Position numbers and translations under genes: made by a program. A stretch of 64,000 bases of DNA from Janthinobacterium lividum (lineage in GTDB: Bacteria; Pseudomonadota; Gammaproteobacteria; Burkholderiales; Burkholderiaceae_D): assembly GCF_034424625.1 (NCBI RefSeq), contig NZ_CP139976.1:62001-126000 (forward strand), given 5' to 3'. The notes under the pieces were generated by a model. It did no database searches. It had not been told where the DNA came from and saw only the letters and a list, made by a program, of their open reading frames with translations. Within the stretch, counting starts at the first letter, position 1. Each line of letters opens with the position of its first letter. Shown here piece by piece: positions 1 to 7,408 of the stretch.

Positions 1-1
1 G

Positions 2-1183
2 GCGCCCGGCTATCTGCAAGGCAGCTGGGAAAAGGATGGCCGCCGCTACTACCGCTACAAGATGGACCAGCCGATGCTGCCCTTTTTTGCCTACCTGTCG
101 GCGCGCTGGGAAGTCAAAAAAGGCGAGTGGCACGGCTTGCCGATCGAAATCTATGTCGACAAGAAACACGGCTACAACACGGACCGCATGATCACTTCCG
201 TGCAAAAGTCGCTCGACTATTACACGACCCAATTCACGCCCTACCAGCACAAGCAGGTACGCATCCTGGAATTTCCCGGCTACCAGAGCTTTGCGCAGTC
301 GTTTGCCAATACGATTCCGTATTCGGAAGGCATCGGCTTCATCGCCGACCTGCGCGACAAGGATGACATCGACTATGTGTTCTACGTCACGGCGCATGAA
401 ATGGCGCACCAGTGGTGGGGCCACCAGGTAATCGGCGCAAACGTGCAAGGCGCCAGCATGCTGATGGAATCGCTGTCGCAATACTCGGCCCTGATGGTGA
501 TGGAAAAGGAATACGGCCGCGACAAAATGCGCCGCTTCCTGCGCTATGAACTGGACCGCTACCTGAGCGGACGCGGCGGCGAAGCCATCGAGGAATTGCC
601 GCTGGCGCGCGTGGAAGGACAGCAATACATCCACTACAACAAGGGCAGCCTGGTGTTCTACCGCCTGCGCGACGAGCTCGGCGAAGAGGCGCTGAACCGT
701 GCCCTGAAACGCTATCTGCAGGACAAGGGCTACCAGCAGGCGCCGTTCACCACCTCGTCGGAATTGCTGGCGTACATCCGCGCCGAAGCGCCGCAGGACA
801 AGCAAGCCCTGATCACGGACCTGTTCGAAAAGATCGTCTTCTACGACAACCGCGTCACGCAAGCGACGGCCGTCAAGCGCCCGGATGGCCAGTGGGATGT
901 CACCATGCAGTTGCACCTGGCCAAACTGGAGTCCGATGGCAAGGGCAAGGAAAGCGCGCGCGCCTATGACGAGCCGGTGGAAATCGCCATCTTCGCGCGC
1001 GCGCCGGGCGCCAAGGAGAAAGATGAAAAAGTCGTGTTCACCGACAAGCGCATGTTGTCCGGCAGCGACCCGGTGATCACCATCACGGTGAAGGAAAAAC
1101 CGTTTGAGGTGGGTGTCGATCCGTACAACAAGATGATCGACCGGGTCTCGCGCGATAACCGCAAGGAAGTCAGTTTCAATTAG
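2..1183 (+). CDS. M1 family metallopeptidase, C-terminal part (5' end outside window)
   Basis: The reading frame is open from base 2, so the gene begins upstream and about 393 residues are visible. The zinc motif HEMAH lies at visible residues 132-136 (bases 395-409). It is followed by QWWGHQ and, about 18 residues on, by the glutamate of MLMESLSQYSA, together the HExxH-x18-E signature of gluzincin M1 aminopeptidases. The fragment holds the catalytic domain and a C-terminal region with beta-rich segments. In related bacteria such M1 domains are often fused to ABC-2-type permeases; whether this one is cannot be seen. An ATG at base 62 is internal, because the coding frame continues upstream with a similar style. 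A rho-independent terminator follows at 1216-1250. Confidence 0.9.
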   Translation, partial: APGYLQGSWEKDGRRYYRYKMDQPMLPFFAYLSARWEVKKGEWHGLPIEIYVDKKHGYNTDRMITSVQKSLDYYTTQFTPYQHKQVRILEFPGYQSFAQSFANTIPYSEGIGFIADLRDKDDIDYVFYVTAHEMAHQWWGHQVIGANVQGASMLMESLSQYSALMVMEKEYGRDKMRRFLRYELDRYLSGRGGEAIEELPLARVEGQQYIHYNKGSLVFYRLRDELGEEALNRALKRYLQDKGYQQAPFTTSSELLAYIRAEAPQDKQALITDLFEKIVFYDNRVTQATAVKRPDGQWDVTMQLHLAKLESDGKGKESARAYDEPVEIAIFARAPGAKEKDEKVVFTDKRMLSGSDPVITITVKEKPFEVGVDPYNKMIDRVSRDNRKEVSFN

Positions 1184-1215
1184 GCTTGCGTCAACGTGCT
1201 TGACGCAACGCAAAC

Positions 1216-1250
1216 CGGCCGCGCCTTCGACCAGTGCGCGGCCGTTTTTT
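1216..1250 (+). terminator. Terminator after the M1 peptidase gene
   Basis: A 9-bp GC-rich stem, CGGCCGCGC (1216-1224) with GCGCGGCCG (1236-1244), is followed directly by six T residues on the plus strand, 33 bp after the stop codon. Confidence 0.85.
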
Positions 1251-1317
1251 GTGCCTGGCGTAAGATGGCAAGCATCGCCAGCAACCGCGCTGGTGTCCAC
1301 TTCAAGGGGAAAACCGC

Positions 1318-1746
1318 ATGCCGCATCGTCCACTGCCCATCCGCGCCAGCCTGCTGCTGGCGGCGCTCGTCTTTGCCACGCCCGCCTGGAGCGCCGATCC
1401 CATCCACAAGGAAAGCGTGACATTGACGGCGAACCAGGCCACGCATACGGTCAAGGGCAAGATCAAGGGCTATGCCACGGCCGAATACACGGTGTCAGGC
1501 AAGGCGGGACAGACCTTCAGCGTCAAGCTGAAAACCAATCAGCCATCGAACTACTTCAACCTCCGCCAGCAAGGCCAGGATGAAGCCCTGTTCATCGGCT
1601 CGACCAGCGGCAACACGTACCAGGCGGCACTGCCGGCCGATGGCGAGTACACGGTGCAGGTGTATTTGATGCGCAATGCGGCGCACAGGAATGCGGTGGC
1701 GAATTACAGCCTGGAAATGAGCATCAAAGAAGCCGCAGCGCGTTGA
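1318..1746 (+). CDS. Small secreted protein, possible lysozyme-inhibitor-like (PliG-like) fold
   Basis: This 142-residue protein has a clear signal peptide: a basic start, a hydrophobic stretch at about residues 9-20 and a cleavage site after PAWSA. The mature part is beta-rich with segments such as AEYTVSGKAGQTFSVKL, FIGSTSGNTY and DGEYTVQVYLMRNAARRN-like. I associate these with small periplasmic proteins annotated as g-type lysozyme inhibitors or 'DNA breaking-rejoining' proteins; that link is from memory of the family and is not proven. The start is supported by AAGGGG about 9 bases upstream of the ATG. The gene faces the MFS exporter tail to tail with only 6 bp between the two stops and no visible terminator. 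Confidence 0.75.
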   Translation: MPHRPLPIRASLLLAALVFATPAWSADPIHKESVTLTANQATHTVKGKIKGYATAEYTVSGKAGQTFSVKLKTNQPSNYFNLRQQGQDEALFIGSTSGNTYQAALPADGEYTVQVYLMRNAAHRNAVANYSLEMSIKEAAAR

Positions 1747-1752
1747 TGCGCA

Positions 1753-2976
1753 TCATGCCGGCTTGCTGCCAGCCGAGTATTTGCTGGCGGCGATCGCCAG
1801 GCACGCGGCCAGCAACAGGATGGCGGCCAGGACAAATGCCGCACCGCTGTCGTGGCTGGCAGGATCAACGGCGACCAGCATGGCGAACAGGGCCGGTGTC
1901 GCCAGCCCCGCCAGACTGCCGGCACTCTTGACGGCGCCCTGCAGCCAGCCCTGCTGCCGCGCCGATACGGCACTGGTCAGCAGACCCTGCAGGGCCGGGT
2001 TGGCCATCTCTCCCACGCCGAGCAGGAAAATGGCCAAATATGCCCCCGCCGACTGGCGCGACAGGGCAAGGCACAGGAAGCCGGCACAGCAGCCGGCATA
2101 GGCCAGCATGGCCGTGCGCCGCGGGCCGTATCGTGTCATCAGAAACGGTGCACACTTCATCTGCGCCACGCCGCCCCAGCCTGCCAGCACGGCAAGCATC
2201 AAGCCGACCTGGGTGGAGTTCCAGCCATACCGCTGTTGCGTGTAAAACACGAACGCCACGGAAATCGACCAGTGCGCGCTGGCCACCAGCAGATACGCGA
2301 GCGTCAGGAAACGCAGTTCGGGACGCCTGGCCAGCTCGAACACGGCACCGAATGGATTGCTCATGCGCCAGCTGACGGGAACGCGCTTGTCCGGCGGCAA
2401 AGACTCGGGCAAGACCAGCACGCCATACAGGAGATTGCCGAGCGACAGCCAGCCGGCAAGGTAGAAGGGCAAACGCACATCGATATTGCCCAGCCAGCCG
2501 CCCAGGGCCGGCCCCGCCACCAGTCCCATGCTGTACGCCGCGCCCATCGAGGCAAACGCGCGGGTGCGCGCGGCGCCTTCGGAACAGTCCGCAATAAATG
2601 CATAGGCGATGCCAAAGCTGGAGGCGGTGATGCCGCACAAGATACGCCCCAGCACCAATTGGCCCAGCGTTTCAGTGTCCGCCAGGCAGAAGAAATACAC
2701 GGCCACGCCCAGGTTCGACAATAACAGCAGCGGGCGCCGGCCAAAGCGGTCAGACAATGCGCCCAGCAGTGGCAAGGCAAACATTTGCGACAGCGAAAAC
2801 AGCATCCCCAGATAACCGAGCCATAACACGGGCTGGGCGGGACTGTCCCTCAATTGCAGCAACAGGCGCGGCAAGACGGGGGCCACCAGTCCCGCGCACA
2901 GGACGTCGATCAGGACGGTCATGAAGACCAGCGGAAAACCGAATAGCTGTACCGGCCGGCCCTGCACCGTGCGCAT
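1753..2976 (-). CDS. MFS transporter, TetA/TCR-like, last gene of the candidate peptide-modification operon
   Basis: This 407-residue protein has about 12 hydrophobic segments. It begins with a TetA-like first helix (VFMTVLIDVLCAGLVAPVLPRLL) and has the MFS motif A form GALSDRFGRRPLLLL between helices 2 and 3, typical of drug:H+ antiporters. The start ATG at 2976 lies 19 bp after the nucleotidyltransferase stop; a longer upstream in-frame extension overlaps that gene in another frame and does not look like protein. Position in the operon suggests export of the product made by the four upstream genes, or self-protection. The substrate is unknown. Confidence 0.88.
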   Translation of the reverse strand: MRTVQGRPVQLFGFPLVFMTVLIDVLCAGLVAPVLPRLLLQLRDSPAQPVLWLGYLGMLFSLSQMFALPLLGALSDRFGRRPLLLLSNLGVAVYFFCLADTETLGQLVLGRILCGITASSFGIAYAFIADCSEGAARTRAFASMGAAYSMGLVAGPALGGWLGNIDVRLPFYLAGWLSLGNLLYGVLVLPESLPPDKRVPVSWRMSNPFGAVFELARRPELRFLTLAYLLVASAHWSISVAFVFYTQQRYGWNSTQVGLMLAVLAGWGGVAQMKCAPFLMTRYGPRRTAMLAYAGCCAGFLCLALSRQSAGAYLAIFLLGVGEMANPALQGLLTSAVSARQQGWLQGAVKSAGSLAGLATPALFAMLVAVDPASHDSGAAFVLAAILLLAACLAIAASKYSAGSKPA

Positions 2977-2995
2977 CAACACAGTGCCAGCCGTC

Positions 2996-3754
2996 TCAGG
3001 CGGCAAGCGCGGGCGTGTCACTCTTCCATTCCGCGGGCGCATGCAAGGCATACCCGTCGAGCAAGGGCCCGCCATACGGCTGCAGCGCACGCGCGACCAG
3101 GTCGCCAAACGCCTGCTTGCCGGCGGGTGGGTCGAGCAGGATCGCGCGCATGGCGGCATGCAGGTCATCCGCAATCGACGGGTTATGGGCCCTGAGCCGG
3201 CGCGCCAGATGCTTGCCGACGCCGCTCCACGCGCCCCCGGCACGCAGCACGAAATTGGCCAGCACGTCATACAGCTTGGTGGCGATCGCCAGTGTTTCCT
3301 CGGCTACCGTGCTGTCAACGAGGTCTTCCAGCAAGGTCGTGATTTCATAGCGCCGGCTGGCCAGGGCATCGGGCGTCAGCGCTGGCGGGCCTTCATCGTA
3401 TATGGCTTGCGCCAGCTGGTACAGGGCGGCGGACGCGCTCGTCTGCGGCAAGAGATTCCTGCCCTCGATGACCATCATCGCCATCGGGATCCGGCCACCG
3501 GGACGGTCCATCTTGCGGCAAAAGTAATCGAAGGAGCGCAAGTCATGGCCATATAATTCCACCGTCTGCCGGTCCAGCTTGAGCGTCTCGCGCCAGGCAT
3601 GCGGCACGTTCTCGAACAGGACCAGAAGGTCGATATCCGAGGTGGCCGTTCCCTGGCCGCGCGCGATGGAACCGCCGATGATCGCCGCCTGGGCATGCGG
3701 ATAGGCGGGCAGGATGTGTTGTTCCACCAACTGGCGGGCTGCGTCGAAATTCAT
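2996..3754 (-). CDS. DNA polymerase beta-like nucleotidyltransferase
   Basis: This 252-residue protein has the nucleotidyltransferase signature GGSIARGQGTATSDIDLLV at residues 27-45. The GGS turn and the two metal-binding aspartates D40 and D42 are intact. Proteins with this core (kanamycin/streptomycin nucleotidyltransferases, MNT domains) transfer NMP to small molecules or macromolecules. The C-terminal half is helical and contains no recognised second domain. The start ATG overlaps the ferritin-like gene stop by 4 bp, which implies translational coupling. In this operon it may adenylylate a peptide or small-molecule intermediate, or act as a self-resistance enzyme; both are inference. Confidence 0.85.
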   Translation of the reverse strand: MNFDAARQLVEQHILPAYPHAQAAIIGGSIARGQGTATSDIDLLVLFENVPHAWRETLKLDRQTVELYGHDLRSFDYFCRKMDRPGGRIPMAMMVIEGRNLLPQTSASAALYQLAQAIYDEGPPALTPDALASRRYEITTLLEDLVDSTVAEETLAIATKLYDVLANFVLRAGGAWSGVGKHLARRLRAHNPSIADDLHAAMRAILLDPPAGKQAFGDLVARALQPYGGPLLDGYALHAPAEWKSDTPALAA

Positions 3755-4836
3755 TCCATCATCCCCTGCAGATCAGGTAACTCCACCGCTTGCGAACGGT
3801 CCCGCTGGCGCTCGATTTCCGTCGCGCTGAAACCGACATACTGGCGCGCGGCGGCATTGAAAAACCGTCCGCCGATCACGCTCACCTTGGACGACTCTTC
3901 CAAGGTGCGCAAACGCTGCACGGCTTGCGCACCGAGCAGGGTGTGAAAACTGGCCAGGCCATTCTTCACGTGGTTGACCTCGTCGATATAAATGCATTCA
4001 TGCAGCAGGGAAATATCAGCGCGCCCGATGGCACGGTACAGCTCCGCATAGTACAGGTCGGCCCCCAGCGAAAAGCCTTCGCCGATCACTTGCTCGAGGC
4101 CGATGCAGTCTGCCGCATTCTGCGCCGCCCGGCAGCTTTTCCAGATGCCCAGGGATACCGGCGTTTCGCCGATGCGGCCCCCCTCATTCGCCAATGCGCC
4201 CAGCAGCAGCTGCGCGTGGCGGAATTCTTCCGCGCACTGCAGGGTCAGCGATTCGGCCACGGCGCCCGGCAACTCAGGGAATCGCAGCACCAGCATGGCG
4301 CACACTTCGCCGGCGCATACTTCCACATTGAAAATCTGCTGGTGCAATTTCCTGCGCGGATAGTCACGGTCCAGCTCATAGCGCACGTAGTCGACGATCT
4401 CCAGCTGCTCGGGGCGCCCGGGCAGCTCGGGACAATCCCACTGCGCCGGCAGCACCTGGCCTTCGAGGCGCTGGCAACCGCTCTGCATGGCAGGCAGTAA
4501 CCACAGGACCTTCTGTGCCGCCAGCTCGCTCTTGGCCCACAAGCCGAGCGAGGCGAGCGCCTGCATGCTGTGCCGGAGGGCGGCGAAATGCGCGTCGATG
4601 TGCACGCCCTCGTCCGCGCAATGCGGGGCGCCGGGCGCTTCACCCAGGGCAAAGCTCTGGCAGCAATCCTGTACCGTCGACAGTGCCTGCTGCGCCGCAT
4701 GCAAGGTCATGGACCACGCGATCTTGCCAGCCACCTCGCGTTCCGTAATCAACGCGTGCGCCGAGGCGTTCCGGATGGCCGCGAGGGCGTGGGCGGCGGC
4801 AGCCAGGTGTGCCGTGTGTTCTTTGATGACGGACAT
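3751..4836 (-). CDS. Ferritin-like diiron protein (DUF455-like)
   Basis: This 361-residue, mostly helical protein carries the paired carboxylate/histidine motifs of ferritin-like diiron proteins. These are E204xxH207 (in CAEEFRH) and E286xxH289 (in YIDEVNH), with further candidate ligands E172/E177 and E253/E280 in neighbouring helices. DUF455 and MiaE-type proteins of this fold bind two irons and some hydroxylate their substrates. The first 120 residues have no recognisable domain. It lies 108 bp after the PP-loop gene and overlaps the nucleotidyltransferase by 4 bp. In context it is likely an oxygenase or oxidase acting on the pathway product. The substrate is not known. The ribosome-binding site upstream of 4836 is weak. 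Confidence 0.8.
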   Translation of the reverse strand: MSVIKEHTAHLAAAAHALAAIRNASAHALITEREVAGKIAWSMTLHAAQQALSTVQDCCQSFALGEAPGAPHCADEGVHIDAHFAALRHSMQALASLGLWAKSELAAQKVLWLLPAMQSGCQRLEGQVLPAQWDCPELPGRPEQLEIVDYVRYELDRDYPRRKLHQQIFNVEVCAGEVCAMLVLRFPELPGAVAESLTLQCAEEFRHAQLLLGALANEGGRIGETPVSLGIWKSCRAAQNAADCIGLEQVIGEGFSLGADLYYAELYRAIGRADISLLHECIYIDEVNHVKNGLASFHTLLGAQAVQRLRTLEESSKVSVIGGRFFNAAARQYVGFSATEIERQRDRSQAVELPDLQGMME

Positions 4837-4878
4837 ATCATTCCCAACGGTAGCTAATGGAGTATCAACAGCATCTGA

Positions 4879-4936
4879 ACAACCGTGGCGCGCGGCAATG
4901 CGAAGGATGCCCAGGGCAAGGCGCGCCAGCGGTTGT
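4879..4936 (-). repeat. Intergenic inverted repeat inside the candidate operon
   Basis: ACAACCGTGGCGC (from 4879) can pair with GCGCCAGCGGTTGT (4923-4936) with one extra base, giving a roughly 13-bp stem around a loop of about 31 bases. It sits in the 108-bp gap between the PP-loop gene and the ferritin-like gene and could stabilise or process the mRNA. No T-run follows, so it is not a classical terminator. Confidence 0.5.
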
Positions 4937-4944
4937 CCGGCAGG

Positions 4945-6135
4945 CTAGGCGGTCGTGCGCAACATCCTGAGGAAGCGCTCCCTCAGTGCCCAGTTCACGG
5001 GCTCGAGCGTCTCATAGCCCAGCACCTCATCCACAGGGAACACCGTCTCCCCGGCAGAACCTTCCTTTGCCGCCCAGCGCAACATTTTCTCGGGCAAGCC
5101 GGGAAACGCCGACGCCATCCAGTACGCCATCGAATAGTATGCGTTGCGTCCCTCCGCATAGCCGGGATAACGGTCTGCGTAATTCGAGAACGAATACTTG
5201 GGGAAGCAGCCATCGATAATTTTCTTGGGCGTCATCCACAGGGGATAGACGAGGGTGACGTCGCCGATCGGACGGGCCGGCAGGGGCAATAAACGACGCT
5301 CGGTTGCCATGATCGCGAACATCTCGCCCAGCAAGTCTTCGAAATTCAGGCCGGTGGCGATGAATTTCGCATCGAGCGATTTGGCCACGCTCGTCAGTAC
5401 GCGCCGGATGATCAGGGTGCCGAGGAATTCGAAGTCATCGTCGGGAAATTCCCGGGCAAACCGGTCGGTGATGCCCAGGCCGCCAGCGCTGGCGCCGAGT
5501 ATCGCTTTCGATTCTTCTTCCGATACCACGGTCAGCGGCAGATTGTAGGCCTGCGCCAGCTCGCGCGCGCGCGGAACGCCGGAATTCCACTCGCCCGGTC
5601 CTTCGATAATGACCGGATGGATGTCAATCGGGAACTCGTCAAATTGCGACAAGGCATACAGCAGGGCATTGCTGTCGCCTCCGCCACTCACGCCGACCAC
5701 CAGCTTGTCGCCAGGCGACAGGGTGTCGCGCAGCGTTTGTGCCACGGCATCGCGCACGGCTAGCTTGCACTCGTTCGACGAGAGGCGTTTCAGGATATTC
5801 GGGCCACCCTTTGCCGCGCCGTTGGCGTAGATATATTCGGAAACGGCTTCTTCATTGTTGGCTGGCGGGGAAACCTGCAAGGTGTTGTTGGTGTGCAGGA
5901 AAGGATCAATATTTCTTTGAAAAAATGCAAAGACTTGCCGGTCCGGCGGAATCGAACTGCCAGTTTCACTCAGGCAAGGAAAAAGGGTATAGGCGCCGGA
6001 TGGGTCGCGCAGATAGGTCGCCACCGCCGTCCAGGGCACATGATTGCGCGCCAGGGCATCGAGCACGCGCTCGTCTTCGCCGATGTCAAAACTGGATGTT
6101 CCATGGGTCGTTACTACAATTAATTCTCGATTCAT
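4945..6135 (-). CDS. PP-loop ATP pyrophosphatase-type enzyme (adenine nucleotide alpha-hydrolase fold)
   Basis: This 396-residue protein carries the PP-loop SGGGDS at residues 150-155 (in VVGVSGGGDSNALLYAL) and a downstream TGLNFEDLLGE segment (261-271) resembling the second motif of TtcA/TilS enzymes. Such enzymes adenylate a carbonyl and then add ammonia, an amine or sulfur. They include tRNA thiolases and the thioamide-forming enzyme of closthioamide synthesis. The first 85 residues form a separate beta-rich, possibly ubiquitin-like domain (VLDALARNHVPWTAV). There is no glutamine amidotransferase domain, unlike asparagine synthetases. I chose ATG 6135 because GAGGG lies about 9 bases upstream; the frame stays open to 6261 but that part runs through the hairpin and into the peptide gene. 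Confidence 0.85.
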   Translation of the reverse strand: MNRELIVVTTHGTSSFDIGEDERVLDALARNHVPWTAVATYLRDPSGAYTLFPCLSETGSSIPPDRQVFAFFQRNIDPFLHTNNTLQVSPPANNEEAVSEYIYANGAAKGGPNILKRLSSNECKLAVRDAVAQTLRDTLSPGDKLVVGVSGGGDSNALLYALSQFDEFPIDIHPVIIEGPGEWNSGVPRARELAQAYNLPLTVVSEEESKAILGASAGGLGITDRFAREFPDDDFEFLGTLIIRRVLTSVAKSLDAKFIATGLNFEDLLGEMFAIMATERRLLPLPARPIGDVTLVYPLWMTPKKIIDGCFPKYSFSNYADRYPGYAEGRNAYYSMAYWMASAFPGLPEKMLRWAAKEGSAGETVFPVDEVLGYETLEPVNWALRERFLRMLRTTA

Positions 6136-6154
6136 TGAGCTTCCCTCGGATAAA

Positions 6155-6189
6155 GCCCAAGGTGGGCTAGGCCTAGCACCACCTTGGGC
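6155..6189 (-). promoter_or_regulatory. Strong hairpin between the small peptide gene and its downstream enzymes (attenuator or processing site)
   Basis: The arms GCCCAAGGTGG (6155-6165) and CCACCTTGGGC (6179-6189) are perfect complements. Between them GCTAGG and CCTAGC (6166-6177) extend the stem, giving about 17 bp with one bulged A (6178) and almost no loop. On the minus strand only three T residues follow, so it is probably a partial terminator or an mRNA-stabilising element. It lies 12 bp after the peptide stop and 20 bp before the PP-loop start. Such hairpins commonly keep precursor expression above that of modifying enzymes. Confidence 0.75.
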
Positions 6190-6200
6190 ACAGTCAGTGA

Positions 6201-6425
6201 TTACATCGACGACAGTACGGTGCTCGGGCCAACGATGCACTCGAGGTTGTTGCGCGAGCATTTCGGAGCGGCGCCGTGCATGCGGCTGTTTTCCAGCGCG
6301 GCAATATCCAGTGCGGCAACGGCGACGTTGCTGGCAGGAGCGATATCGCGGCTGGCGCGTTTCAGGGAATAGCCAGAGGTATTGAAAGACCCGGTACCAT
6401 GAACCACTTGAGTGTTACTAATCAT
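6201..6425 (-). CDS. Small 74-residue peptide, candidate RiPP precursor
   Basis: The first gene of the five-gene minus-strand operon encodes 74 residues with no signal peptide and no recognised domain. It has an excellent ribosome-binding site (AAGGAG, 6 bases before the ATG). The N-terminal half is Ser/Asn/Ala-rich with an amphipathic stretch NVAVAALDIAALENSR at 33-48. The C-terminal part holds the only two cysteines, C56 and C63, in KCSRNNLEC, followed by a hydrophobic/Ser tail (IVGPSTVLSSM). A leader plus Cys-containing core, placed ahead of a PP-loop enzyme, a diiron protein, a nucleotidyltransferase and an exporter, is the usual layout of a ribosomal peptide natural-product cluster. It matches no leader family I know, so the class is unassigned. 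It could instead be a small partner protein of the enzymes. Confidence 0.75.
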   Translation of the reverse strand: MISNTQVVHGTGSFNTSGYSLKRASRDIAPASNVAVAALDIAALENSRMHGAAPKCSRNNLECIVGPSTVLSSM

Positions 6426-6500
6426 AAGTTTCTCCTTGAGTGATGGACCTGCGCTCGGAACCGCAAAAAATGCACAATCCCGGCCACCGGCAAAGGGCGG

Positions 6501-6530
6501 CGTAGATTATTTTATAAGCTTTCATCTACG
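6501..6530. promoter_or_regulatory. Inverted repeat in the promoter region of the candidate peptide operon
   Basis: CGTAGAT (6501-6507) and ATCTACG (6524-6530) are perfect 7-bp arms flanking 16 AT-rich bases that include TATAA-like sequence. The site lies about 75-105 bp upstream of the peptide start and could be an operator overlapping the promoter. No regulator gene is adjacent. Confidence 0.4.
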
Positions 6531-6650
6531 ACATTCTCTCGTTTTGTCACCACCGGGCAGTAAACTGTATCGACAGCGGTTTTTGCTCCCTCAAACAATA
6601 GTGCGCTTCGGCCTGTGCGCTGGACGTGCGCGCTTGTGCCGCGCCAAAGA

Positions 6651-6684
6651 AAAATGCCCTGCACATCAAGGATGTGCAGGGCAT
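6651..6684 (-). terminator. Terminator of ssb
   Basis: ATGCCCTGCACATC (6654-6667) and GATGTGCAGGGCAT (6671-6684) form a perfect 14-bp stem with a 3-base loop. On the minus strand it is followed by a T-rich run, 25 bp after the ssb stop codon. Confidence 0.9.
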
Positions 6685-6708
6685 TGCTGATGACACGATG
6701 TGTTCCGA

Positions 6709-7218
6709 TCAGAACGGGATGTCGTCATCCATATCCGAGAAGTTCGGTGCTGGCTTCGGTGCCGGGCGTGGCGCCGGTGCCGGGGCTGGGCGCGGAGCCG
6801 GTGCCTGGCGCGGGGCCGGGGCTTCGTAGCCGCCGCCACCACCGTAGCTGTCATCACCACCGCCGGCGTCGCCGCCCATGCCGGAACGACCGCCCAGCAT
6901 TTGCATCTGTTCCGCGATGATGTCGGTTGCGTACTTCTCGACGCCGTCCTTGTCCGTGTATTTACGGGTTTGCAAACGGCCTTCGACGTAGACGGACGAA
7001 CCTTTTTTCAGGTATTGGCCGACGATTTCCGCCAGACGGCCGAAGAACGAGATACGGTGCCACTCTGTCAATTCTTTTTGTTCGCCCGTGTTGCGGTCCT
7101 TCGATTTGTACGAAGTGGCCACGGCGATGTTGGCGATCGCGTCGCCGCTAGGCATGTAGCGGATTTCCGGGTCACGGCCCAGATTGCCGACGATGATGAC
7201 TTTGTTGACTGATGCCAT
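6709..7218 (-). CDS. ssb: Single-stranded DNA-binding protein
   Basis: The product is 169 residues long. It has the N-terminal OB-fold of bacterial SSB ([36 protein letters not shown] at the start, then [37 protein letters not shown]), a Gly/Pro/Ala-rich linker (about 115-158), and the acidic C-terminal tip DMDDDIPF that docks partner proteins such as RecO, PriA and ExoI. It coats ssDNA during replication, recombination and repair. The start is backed by AGGAG 6-8 bases upstream. The gene is divergent from uvrA, as in E. coli, and ends at a strong terminator. Confidence 0.98.
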   Translation of the reverse strand: MASVNKVIIVGNLGRDPEIRYMPSGDAIANIAVATSYKSKDRNTGEQKELTEWHRISFFGRLAEIVGQYLKKGSSVYVEGRLQTRKYTDKDGVEKYATDIIAEQMQMLGGRSGMGGDAGGGDDSYGGGGGYEAPAPRQAPAPRPAPAPAPRPAPKPAPNFSDMDDDIPF

Positions 7219-7265
7219 GAATAACTCCTGATGAACTGCAGCGGGAGCCGGTGTCCCGCGCGTTA

Positions 7266-7281
7266 GTTTAGTGTACTAAAC
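7266..7281 (-). promoter_or_regulatory. Inverted repeat just downstream of the ssb -10 box
   Basis: GTTTAG (7266-7271) and CTAAAC (7276-7281) are perfect arms around TGTA. The site lies 5 bp downstream of a consensus -10 (TATAAT, 7286-7291, minus strand), near the expected transcription start of ssb. It does not match the LexA consensus and may bind another regulator. Confidence 0.45.
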
Positions 7282-7388
7282 GAGGATTATAAGCGACCAC
7301 GCGGCGCAAAGCACCCGCTTTCTGGCGGACGCCCTCTCCCGTGCGGCAGCACGTTTTTTTCACGGCAGGTGAAAACAAGAAACTTGAA

Positions 7389-7408
7389 TACTGGTATTAT
7401 ATACAGTG
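7389..7408 (+). promoter_or_regulatory. LexA (SOS) box upstream of uvrA
   Basis: TACTGGTATTATATACAGTG matches the LexA consensus (CTG-N10-CAG, ideally TACTGTATATATATACAGTA) with CTGG in place of CTGT on one side. It lies about 190 bp upstream of uvrA, in the ssb-uvrA intergenic region where E. coli also carries an SOS box. Confidence 0.8.
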
